From positions 8,820,675-8,884,674 of the forward strand of contig NC_087078.1 in assembly GCF_026151205.1 (NCBI RefSeq): DNA of 64,000 bases, read 5' to 3'. The stretch's first letter is position 1; every line of letters starts with the position of its first letter. Positions 1 through 10,362 of the stretch are shown piece by piece. The notes beneath the pieces were generated by a model that made no database searches, was not told the DNA's origin, and worked only from the letters and a program-made list of their open reading frames with translations. The translations under genes and the position numbers were made by a program. This stretch comes from Bolinopsis microptera. Taxonomy: Eukaryota; Ctenophora; Tentaculata; Lobata; Bolinopsidae.

Positions 1-59
1 GGGTTGGACACCCCCTTTAGTACCATGTACTAACTGTTTTTCTGGGAAATGAGCAGCAG

Positions 60-180
60 ACCCACCACCTAGCAGACCCACCACCTAGTACAAAAGTAAT
101 AACTGCGTTTTGGAAGAAAATATGACCCACCCCCCAACGTCACGTACGATTCTGACCTTAAGATCCCCCCCCCCGCTTAA
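60..180. repeat. Dispersed repeat fragment
   Basis: This stretch shares a degenerate block (ATATGACCCACC, then an AACGTCACGT core, then a C-rich run) with about 47590-47680. A short CAGACCCACCACCTAG unit is also tandemly doubled at 59-88. No protein is apparent. The remaining bases from 1 to 640 show only AT-rich sequence and short TAATTAGTTAATTAAAG-type repeats. Confidence 0.4.
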
Positions 181-910
181 ACTTGAACAGACGAAAACTT
201 CGTGTTCGTCAGAAATGTTATTTACAATAATAGCTTTGCCATGAATAATAGCTTTGCCATGAACAAATATCTTACGTTTCATTTATAAATGAAACGTAAA
301 ATATTTGTTCCGAATGAGTGGTTTTACAAATAATTTTCTAAAAGGTACACGACCTATACGCGAGGCAACACGTGACATATTGAGAAAATCATCACTTAGT
401 ACTTCCCCCAGGTAACTAAACACAATCTAATGTTTCTAAAACCTACCGACTGGAAGGAGTTTTAAAGGGTAAGCACAGCCTGGATTCAAACTACCGAGCT
501 TAGTTCTGCTAGCTTCAATCACGTCCCCAACATTTAGCCCTTCAGGCTGGGTTATGTACCTGGGTAAAATAAATAGTTAATAAAAGTAATAAGTTAATAA
601 AAGTAAATAGTTGATTAAAGTAATTAGTTAATTAAAGTAAGGCAGAATGGAACAATCCCGACCCACCTTAAGTGGGAAGCTTAGGTGGGAAGTTTAGGTG
701 GGAAGTTTAGGTGGGAAGTTTAGGTGGGACTTTGGATCACATCACTCTTAACTTAGAAGTTCACCTTATGGCTGAGTTCAGTGTCAGAGCGTTTAGGTGG
801 GAAGTTTAAGTGGGACTCTTAGAGGATCGTGTGATTGGTCCGTGAATATTGTCAAGGACAGATTGTGGTGATAATCACTTCACTTCGCACGTCATTAAAT
901 CACACTATGG

Positions 911-918
911 TATAAATA
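911..918 (+). promoter_or_regulatory. TATA box of the transposon gene
   Basis: TATAAATA lies 50 bases upstream of the ATG at 968 inside the inverted-repeat element. The spacing suits a short 5' leader. This is a prediction from motif and position only. Confidence 0.45.
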
Positions 919-967
919 CCGTTAAGATCATCATTTTCATCCTACCCCGCAACCACAATCTATCAAC

Positions 968-1129
968 ATGCCTTTCCAACCAGCTAGACTTGGACTTCAC
1001 TTTGAGATAATGACCCTAGCAGCAACCGAAGACAGTTCCAGATCGTTCCTGATGACCAAACAGATTCTAAAACCCACCCAGAACTGCGATGCTTGCAACA
1101 GTCCCATGGTTCTCTCACTTCTAAGTTAA
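968..1129 (+). pseudogene. Truncated transposase N-terminus, 53 aa
   Basis: This short frame starts MPFQPARLGLHF and ends by running into the right inverted repeat, where a TAA occurs. Its last third contains CDACNSPMVLS, a CxxC knuckle followed by a small-residue/MVL stretch. ISXO2/Merlin-type transposases carry such a zinc-binding motif (CxxCG followed by a similar run) near their N-terminus. The catalytic domain is absent, so the product cannot be an active transposase. Assignment to the Merlin family rests on this motif plus the 8-bp target duplication. It could alternatively be an unrelated short frame. Confidence 0.45.
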
Positions 1130-1460
1130 GAGTGATGTGATCCAAAGTCCCACCTAAGCTTCCCACCTAAACTTCCCACCTAAACTTCCCACCTAAGCTT
1201 CCCACCTAAGCTTCCCACTTAAGGTGGGTCGGGATTGTTCCATTCTGCCTAAAGTAATTAGTTAATTACAGCTAGTTGGATTGCGTCAATTTGATGGAAA
1301 GTTATTCTGGCGTACTGAATTGAAAATGGTATTAATTCCGAAATCTTTTCGCTGTTTCTGACATTCTATTGACGGCCTAAATGACGAAAATTTCTGTAAT
1401 CTTCCGGAATTTTTACCATCTTCCATTATAGAGGGGATGTGTTAAGATGGAGGGGTAAAA

Positions 1461-1486
1461 GGGGGGGGGGGGGGGGGGGGGGGGGG
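1461..1486 (+). repeat. Poly-G run (26 bases)
   Basis: An uninterrupted G tract sits only a few bases beyond the 5' splice site of the minus-strand exon 1494-1594. On the transcribed strand it reads as poly-C at the start of the intron. Confidence 0.9.
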
Positions 1487-1493
1487 AACTCAC

Positions 1494-1845
1494 GTGATAT
1501 GAGGACCAGCTACCAAAGCTAAATCAGCGTTGTTAACCTCACACTCCTGTATTTGTAGCACTCTGTACTTTATAGTACCGCTACCTGCGTCTTCCTGAAA
1601 CATAACAACACATATTATCCAATATGGTGCGATCAGTGGCGTGACGTTACCATACTTGCGTCACTGTACGATTTTAACTGAATCTCAACCGTGTCTTTTA
1701 CAGAGGTCTCCACTGACTGCAACTGTTCCCCGTTGCAGTTATTTATTGTTTCCTGAAATCTGATGACCCATATCTGATTCTCAATCAACTGATTCTTGGT
1801 TGATCTTAGAGTGTTTTTCAGCTGCTTTAACTTGCCATCCAAGCC
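1494..1845 (-). CDS. Unidentified coiled-coil protein, internal exons (partial)
   Basis: Two minus-strand exons can be read. The first, about 1651-1845, encodes a charged, helical stretch beginning LDGKLKQLKNTLRSTKN and ending with SYSDASM. The second, 1494-1594, follows a TTTCAG acceptor, reads EDAGSGTIKYRVLQIQE and continues to VAGPHIT, where a GTGAGT donor interrupts it. Joining them at a GTAACG donor keeps the frame open. The gene would continue off the left edge of the window. I do not recognise the family. The exact start of the upstream exon is uncertain, because an in-frame TGA lies just 5' of the helical stretch. Confidence 0.4.
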
Positions 1846-2263
1846 TCATCTTTAAATATAATACCGTCGATTCTTTGGCGTCCACAGCTGTCATGATGTA
1901 AGGTGAGAGGCACAATATCTCGCCGTTAAACAAGGCGAGATAAGAAAGCAGATAAGAGACCAAATTAAACAAACATATAATGCAATAGGCGTAGGGCTGA
2001 ACTGAAAATCATTGTACATATAATAAGCTGACGATGCTTATTGTATTTATAAGTAAGTAAATATTACAAATATATTTTAAAACTAATTACAACACTACAT
2101 ATCTATTACATTTATTGAGAATTATGTAATGTAACGTGATGGAAATATTTTAGACGGGCATGTCCTGTCCAAACCCGGCCCAGGATGCACTACATGAAGA
2201 ATTCGTTGTAACTTTGTTTTAAAAGTATTAATAAAAGTATTGAAAAGTTTGTAATTAAGTAAG

Positions 2264-2997
2264 TTAACTGACGGGTAGGCGGTGTTTGTTGACGTGTCTC
2301 TCCTGTTTATCAGAACCTCCACCTCTAGCTCTGAAGATCTTAATTCCCGTCTCCGGGTCCCGTCCTCCTGTTCTCTTCAGCTTACTTTGTGGACCTGAGA
2401 TATCGACGTAATATATTGCGAACAATCACTGCAAAATCAACAATCGCGTCGGTCAAAATGGGATTATTACTGACATTAATACATTTAGGTTGTACATCAA
2501 GAATATAATGAGGAATAAACACGTGATGCCCATATAAGGGAATATGAGGATGAACAAACTAAAGTTTACCGAAGATAAGTTTCACATCATCACGTGTAGT
2601 AGCCATGGCAGGGTCAGCTCTAATAGGACAGGGAGGGTGTATAGAGGCTGGTTCTGGGGGCAGGTAGAACTTAGCTCCTCCTCTGTGTACGTGGTTAGGG
2701 TCTCGTGGGGCGTGGTGGACACCTGAGTAACCATAGTAACCATGACTTTTAGATAACAACTATCATAACCATGTTAACTATCATAAGTTATAACCATGAT
2801 AACTATCGAAACAAAATAGTTATAAGTCGCAAAGATTAATGAATAACCATTTTTTTAGGCTCAATATCATTCTGACGAAATTGGTTCTCTCTAGAGAAGA
2901 TTTGAGACCAACCTCTGGAGAGGACTTGAGACACATTGAGACATCTCGAGACAGAGAGGTTTCTCAACAAGGAGGATAGCTGAGTAAGGGACGTCAT
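2264..2997 (-). CDS. Unidentified small protein, possibly mitochondrial
   Basis: Two minus-strand exons are well supported: 2570-2722 (TACTCAG acceptor, GTAAAC donor) and 2264-2394 (ATCTCAG acceptor, ending VNKHRLPVS then stop). They join in phase through a split Gly codon, giving a basic C-terminal region with KLIFGPQSKLKRTGGRD and FRARGGGSDKQERHVNK. A possible first exon begins at the ATG at 2995-2997. It encodes MTSLTQLSSLLRNLSVSRC, rich in Arg, Ser and Leu and nearly free of acidic residues, which is the look of a mitochondrial targeting peptide. It would have to use a weak GTCAGA donor to stay in phase, so this exon is tentative. No family is recognised. Confidence 0.4.
2520..2539. promoter_or_regulatory. 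Single E-box plus CArG-box module
   Basis: CACGTG and, four bases on, CCATATAAGG form the same 20-base module that is tandemly repeated in EXOSC2 intron 1 and RAD54L intron 15. Here it lies in the intron just downstream of the donor of exon 2570-2722. CC(A/T)6GG is the SRF/MADS binding consensus and CACGTG the bHLH E-box. Any function is inferred. Confidence 0.4.
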
Positions 2998-3426
2998 GAG
3001 TAGTGGTCTAGTCCCACTGAGTTGTACTTCACATTAAGTTGTACATGTCATCATCAGCTATTAAAGGGAAATAGAGGGTATATTATTGTGATGTTTGCGC
3101 TAATATTATTAAAATGAAACATTTAATTATCAGAGAGTTCGAGTAGCAGTAAGAGAATTCGATTATTTTGTATTTTGTACTAAATTAGACACAGTAAGTT
3201 GATTAAAAGGAATTATACTCAAAAACCAAATTGAAAAACTTCAAATTCCCGAATTGAAGTTTCTAAATAAAAGGATTTGACAAATATATCAACTTAAAAA
3301 CCACTGCAGTTAATGACATATTCAGTACATTCCCCAGTGAACGTAGTGCATTAAAAGAATAAATTAATAGTGATCCAGCTTAATTTGGACAGAGGTTTAA
3401 ATTATTTTAAAAATTAATTTTGAAAA

Positions 3427-6400
3427 CTACAAATTCTGATGTAGAGAATGTTCATAACTCTCCTGGGCCACATGCTCCATAACCTCCGCATTAAGCAGCT
3501 CCTTCACCTTATACTTCATAGAGATATCATAGGCAGTTAAGATAATAGTGTCGAATAGTTGCACTCCGTACGCAGCTAGAGCTCTGATCACGTTACTAAG
3601 ACGCGCAATTGTTTCTCTGGAGTTTATCGTGAACGCCTCAATCTGAAGTAGGGAGGCTTTGTATCAGATTGATTTGGAGTACAAGATTAAGAATGTCTAA
3701 ACTGTTGGATTTGTGTACGAGCTGATCTTGATCGATGAAAAAAAGTGAAAGCGAAAGCGAAAGTAAATTTATTTACCGGCTGATCTGGTGAGAAATGTGG
3801 TCCGACCCACACGAACCCATTGTTCCCAAGTATCACAGTAGCGTTACATGGTAATCTGTGGAAATGGAGCTTGCTTCTTTTTATTAGCACGCTGGGGACC
3901 TGGCATTTTGTTAATACAAGAGTTACTTAGTGCAAAAATATCACATAAACGTGTACGTGGAACTTTGATGCAATGAAAATGTTGAATAATATGTTCTTAT
4001 ACGAATACGAATATTATGTCTTAATACAATTAATTTAAAACAGTTTATTCATTTATTTTACCTTGATGAGAACCCCCTCAGGTAGTTTCCCGTACTTGTT
4101 GGACCTCATGTGTAACTTTAACATACCGTCTATATTCCCTACATCTGATACCTGTGTGTTACTATGGTTACTAGCAGTTACTATGGTTACTATCGTAGGT
4201 AACTATATTATCTACATTACACTTACAGTTACTACAGTTACTACTGTACATGTAAGTAACTCTGACATCACACATACCTCAGCACAGACGAGGTCCCCCT
4301 CAGTGAAATACTCCCTCATCATCAGCTCATCATTAAGGGTCTTCCTCCGCAGAACGTTTCCAGGTAAGTACACTGAACTCAGCTGTAGTTGGCAGTCTAA
4401 TCTGGAACCACAGTCCACCTGAACAAAAATAGGTCACAAAAATACTTGGCAAAAACAGAACGCTCCAACCAAACACTCGAAATATGTCTAGTTTGTTACC
4501 TAAATCGATTTCAGAACTTTTCCCTCCTAACACACCCAAACAAGGAACGACACACGAACAAAACTTAGACTGGTTATCAATTTACTCACAGACTGACCTG
4601 AGATCTAGCATCTTTTATAAAGGCCCAATGCTCGCTATTTCAGAGCATAACACTCGCATTACATGCCCATCCAGTATATTTTCTATCAACATATATAAGA
4701 ATTCGTCAAAAAAAGTACTACTAGACTTGCAAAGTATTGGCTGCAACGACGAATGGCCACCATTTTTACTCCACAACCTACCTGGATTACGTAAATCACA
4801 AAGAACATAGTCAATAATCACTCAAAACCAAACTCATACAGCTCAAATTAAACAATCTGAATCAGGACAACATTTCAAACCACCTGCCATTCTAACAGCA
4901 CATTCCTTATTTCACTGCCACATAGCGCATATCTACACTGATAACACACCTAATTGCGGTGAGGCAGCATCATAAAGTTACCAATATCAAATATGTTTGC
5001 AGATCAGGGCCAGTCGACTCGACCAATAAAATTTTAATCGAATAGTTTTAATAAATAACATCACAATTATAATCTGCGTGCCCCTCGGGGATGAATATTT
5101 AACTTATTTCAATTATATATTACTTTTGAGTAAACATTGGCTGGTACTACGGACCAGTCCCCCAATCAATCAATCAATCAATCAATCCACCTACTGATCC
5201 TAACCACCCTAACAACTCTCTAGCTCTCTCTTCAACCCTCATTCCCTCACTCCTCTTGGTGCACAAAACCATTCCAACCTATGTATGTCCCCCCTACGGA
5301 TTCCACAAGCCCAACGGTACATAGTTAGACGAAAAACAGAAAACCTTGATTGCCAGATCAAGGACTGCATCAGTAGCAGCGAAATACGGATATACCTTCT
5401 CCCTTACAGTCAGCGAGCTGACAACTATCTGACTGTGTCTTTTAGGCCTTGCCACACCACCTTCGCTATTGCATCCGCTCGCCCGTATTCACTGACACAT
5501 GCCACACCTGGGTTTAGTATGAAGATGTACGCATATTCACCCAAGATGCGGAGATGCCTCAGTTTAGCGAAATGAGATACAACAGCAAACTCACAGGAGC
5601 ATGGATCAGAATCATCAGTTACCAACCTGACACCGTTTCGGGGCTTTAATCGCAATACGGTTTCCTGCAGGCGCCCCAGCAGTCCACCCTTGAACCACCA
5701 TATTATCCGAGAGTCACTTGAGGAGACCCGTTAGAGCTCGCAATTGGCGACGAGATAACGTTTATGGTACCTCTAGATGTTATAGTGAACTCTCAAGCTC
5801 CAACCTTCCTGAACTCCCACTCCCTCTTTCTCGATAACAAGTAAATCCATCTGGAACAGTGGGCTGCCTCTTTCCCACTGTCCCGTACCAGCTTCTTCAG
5901 CTCTCTTCCCCTAAAACCAATCCTCCTCGCAGCTCTCTCCAAACTCTGCGCAACCACTCCCCTAGCTCCAACTTCGACTGCGGCATTATAACAGCACCAA
6001 CCTTTCGCCCGAATCTCAGCCTGCAGACCGCTGTATCGGTCGAGTTTGTACTCGTGCGATTCAGCGATCCGCTCTTCAGATGGTACTGTTAGCTCCCACC
6101 AAATAACTGTCTTTGCCGACCTTGAGAATATCACAAGGTCCGGCCTCAGCCGTGTTTCCACAATCTCACTGGGAAACTTAAGCTGCCCCTCAAGGTCTGA
6201 CAGCACTATCCAATCCCGATACCCACTCAGGATCCCAAAACCACGACACAAGATCAGAACAAAGATGGGTCAAAATAGGTTTGGACTCGTTATTGCAGAT
6301 CAAAAAAACAAACGCATGGGCCAAAGTCTAAATAAAAATGTAAAATATGATAATTAAATATAACGAGTCCCATATCCATTTCATTTCAAAACTGTAAAAT

Positions 6401-9400
6401 CTATTATAAAAACCTTCCACTTTTTCTGCTGAACTTCAGTTATCCTCCCCACCACCACATCTCCTATCTCTCCTCTGTATCTGTTATTTACTCCTTTCAC
6501 ACTCACCAGCTTATCTACCTGAAGGGTGTTGCTGTGGTTAATAGCAGTTACTATGGTTACTAGCAGTTACTATAGTAACTAGCAGTTACTATAGTGACTA
6601 GCAGTTACTATGGTAACTAGCAGTTACTATGGTTACTAGCAGTTACTGTGGTAACTAGGAGTTACTATGGTTACTAGCAGTTACTATGGTTACTATTGTT
6701 ATTTACTCCTTACACACTAACCAACTTATCTACCTGATAGTGCAATCAATTTTTTTTAAATCAAATAATGAGAAATATATAGTTTAATCTACTATTTTTA
6801 AACTGTTATGTCTCACTACTATATCATCACTACTATACTAAAGTAGCTGATATTTAGCCAGGTTCCCCAACACAACATCCTCTTAAGTACGCGACATTGT
6901 ATAACTACGTGATAATTATGTGATATTTTCGGGTGACACATTATGCAATTACATAAATTAGTATCCTTTTGATTCGTCTATGATCTTGGATTTGATCAGC
7001 AACTGAATCACAAATTAGGAACCTTCCTTCAAACATTTGTGGGATTCTTAGAGGTAAGGAATAAGAACTTACCCCAACTTATACTCCTAAAATATAAAAA
7101 TGTCGAGCATTCAGCTTTTTCAGGTCAGCTGTCCATCTGGAACTAGATAAATACGTGAACAGCACGACTACCCCCCCCCCCCGCCCCCACATTTGTAACT
7201 AGATAAATACGCGAACAGAAAGACTACCCGCCCCCCGCCCCCACATCTGGAACTAGATAAATACGTGAAAAGAAAGACTACCCGCCCCCGCCCCCACATC
7301 TGTAACTAGATAAATACGTGAACTGAAAGACTACCCGCCCCGCCCCCACTTGAGTCTGAACTATATTGTCGACAGGAGATGAGTCGAGGTACTATGGTAA
7401 CTATGGTAACTATGGTAACAAGGCAGGTAACTATGGCAACAAGGCAGTACAGACTTACACCTTCAACTGTAAGGGAAGTAGAGGGGACAGTGTGTTGATT
7501 AAGGATCTGGATAGGGGCTGGACTGGGCACTCTATATCAGAGGTCAAGATCTTCGGAGAACCTTACTCTAGTGAGTTAACTGGTAAACAGTAAAGATCAC
7601 CATAAATTATCAGCTTCTCATAAATTGTAACTCCATTCTGCGCGCGCCACGCAGTTTATATTTTGAACATATTTTAACGTAGATATTAACGTTTTTTTTT
7701 CACATAATGTGTGGACTGTAGACTTTAATAGTGGTAAATATTATACTTCTTCTTGGGTATCATCCAACTCCCATGATTTAGTGAAAAGTTACAAAAACTC
7801 TCATATCTTTTATAGACATTGCAGTTCTAAATTATGCTTAATAACCTCGCAGCTGTTATTACGGTCAGCACCACATGCTCAACAACTTAATAGTCTTAAG
7901 GGGGCAGGGGGGGTCTTTATGAAATTTCTCTCGAAATTGATTTTATAGTTGTTTCTGATAGAGGGGAGTAATATCTATCTGCTGCTTTTGGTCCCATGGA
8001 AAAATATTGTTCCTAGCCGAATTGATTGTCGGTCAAAGGTCAGCGCTGATGTGTAATTGTATTGCGCGAGCGATTTTCAATCGCGTGCCCTGAAGATCGA
8101 GTCTAAAATTCTATCTTCTCCTACATTTTTTGAGCAATCACCTTGAAACTTTCAGGATATGTTCTAAGGACCATTTAAAAGATTCAATTAGATCAGAATT
8201 TTAAGATAGGCCTAAGAGAATGTTTCATTCGATTTTGAAAATCTTGGACCTCTTTTTTTGACGATTTTTCCAGCTATAAGTCAATCATTTCTTGTAATAT
8301 CGAGCTGAAATGTTGCACGAAGTTTATTCATATCTAGTTCAAAATGTGTGTAAAAATGCTTCCTTTTAAAGTAATGGTAGAAAATGTGATTTTTGTATCT
8401 GTGAAGCTAAAAAATCACTATTTCTACCATAACTTTAAAAGGAAGCATTTTCGGTTGTTTTGTTATACATAACTCATATGTAAATGTGCTAGTTGCAGTT
8501 ATTTTGCACTATTCTAAAAGTCTCTAGCACATTCCTATCGAAATTTTAGAAAAATCTGTAAATATGAAAAACGAAAAATATGCCTAAGGGGACGTCTGCC
8601 AAAATCGCAAATGTTCAGACCACCCCCCTCTACTCCCGCTGTTCAGGTGAGTCCGAATTTTCAAAACCAACCCCCCTCCCCCTGTCCGGATTTGTCCGAA
8701 ATTCCAAAACCACCCCCTCCCTATTTGCCGGACGTCCTAAGTAGATGGCCCCTAATATGAAGCATCGTCCCATATTTATTAAAGTATTAAACACCTACGG
8801 CTGCATATTTTCAAACTTGTTTAACCATTTTTTTAAACGATAAAAACCAACGACCTTGAACTCCTAAATCTCTGTTAAAACGGCAAATTGTTCTATAATG
8901 CAGAAAATTCAGAAATATAACGACTTAAATGCGGGAAAGTTATATATTTCATTAGTCGTAAAAGTCACGGTAACTACTACTATAAAAATTATACTATGTT
9001 TAAAATACAGAATATTGTGTAATAACAGCCTCAAAAAAACTTCTGTTCAAAGCATTGGGCTAATGCTGTGGTCTTAATTCGAAATTGCTTTTAAACGGTT
9101 GAGAATTGTTCTAAGAAACTGTTTTTTGCTAGCTCAACTATTCAGCAAATTATTTACCCTTGGTGTGCACTGTGCATTTCGATTAAATTATACTGTTTGT
9201 AATAAGCGCGCTTTCCAGATCATCTGCTTATCCAAGGTTGGGTTGTAGCCCATTTAAGAGAAGCACCAGAAACAAACGGCCATTCACTCGCATTTCTTGT
9301 TGTTTATTTTTATTATGTAAATATGTAAATACTAATAGCTGTCAACTTGATTGATAATGGCCCAGTGCCCATCAGTTTAATTTCGTTAATTCTGCAAAAT

Positions 9401-10327
9401 TTCCGGACGTCCAGATTTTCAGAAACCACCCCCCCCCCCCCCAGCCCCGGCCCCCTCCCCCTGTCCGGATTTGTCCGAAATTCCAAAACCCCCCTGCCCC
9501 CTCCCTATTTGCCGGACGTCCTAAGTAGATGGCCCCTAAATTCGTTGTTTGACTTTGAGATCCAAAAGATTAACTTTCCAGTTGAATAAACACATTTTTG
9601 AGGGCATCAAAAACTGCACCAGACTTCAGAGAACAATTTCATGTCAAGCATCAAAACAATCCGATGTTCCTTGACGGCCCATATCCAAAAACCCGCATTC
9701 TCGCATTCTAAGAATGTAGGAAATTTTTAAAAGTAGGAAATTTTTGACAAAAAGTAGGAAATTCGAGAGCCAACTCTGAGAATTTTCGATAATATTTCAG
9801 TAGGAATTTAAGTGAAAGAGCAGACTAAAAGTTGCTTGACCGTTATTTAAATGTCCTCAGTCAGGGATCCACTGATCCAGTCTATCAAATTTCGTTTCAC
9901 AGACCAAAGTTTGTTGCTATTAGCTACAAAATCTGTGCATCAAGTAACCACTAACCAGATGCTAATTATTGGGGCATTTTCGCGTACACGACATAAATAG
10001 TTGTCATTATTACTTTATTAACATTTTACTATCTACTTATCTAGTCTATGAAACGGGCTTGAAAGCAGAAAGTGATGGTAGTAGATGAGAAAACATTTTT
10101 GCCAAAATTATAAACTCTTGATACTTCATGCTGTCTCCTATTTCGTGCTTTAGTTAAGCCAAGTGTTAAGGGATTATAGAATCCAGACAATTTATCCCAA
10201 TAAAAATTGAAATCAGAAAATAGTATGCTAAAATCGTTCTCCATTGTCAGATTCGTTCCAGGAGGCCAAATCTAGTTTAAATTTCCAAAATTTTCGGGGG
10301 CTTCAGGGGGGGGGGGGGGGGGGGGGG

Positions 10328-10362
<35 letters not shown>

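Larger units (their letters stand above)
641..1249. mobile_element. Merlin-like DNA transposon derivative (609 bp)
   Basis: The ends are inverted copies of each other: 641-759 matches the reverse complement of 1118-1249. Both begin GGCAGAATGGAACAATCCCG and carry internal 12-13 bp direct repeats of the type TTAGGTGGGAAG. The element is flanked by an exact 8-bp direct repeat, TAAAGTAA, at 633-640 and 1250-1257, consistent with a target-site duplication, although the flanks are themselves repetitive. Merlin/IS1016-type transposons make 8-9 bp duplications. The interior contains a TATA box and the first 53 codons of what looks like a zinc-binding transposase N-terminus. It is therefore probably an internally deleted, non-autonomous copy rather than a random foldback. 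Confidence 0.7.
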
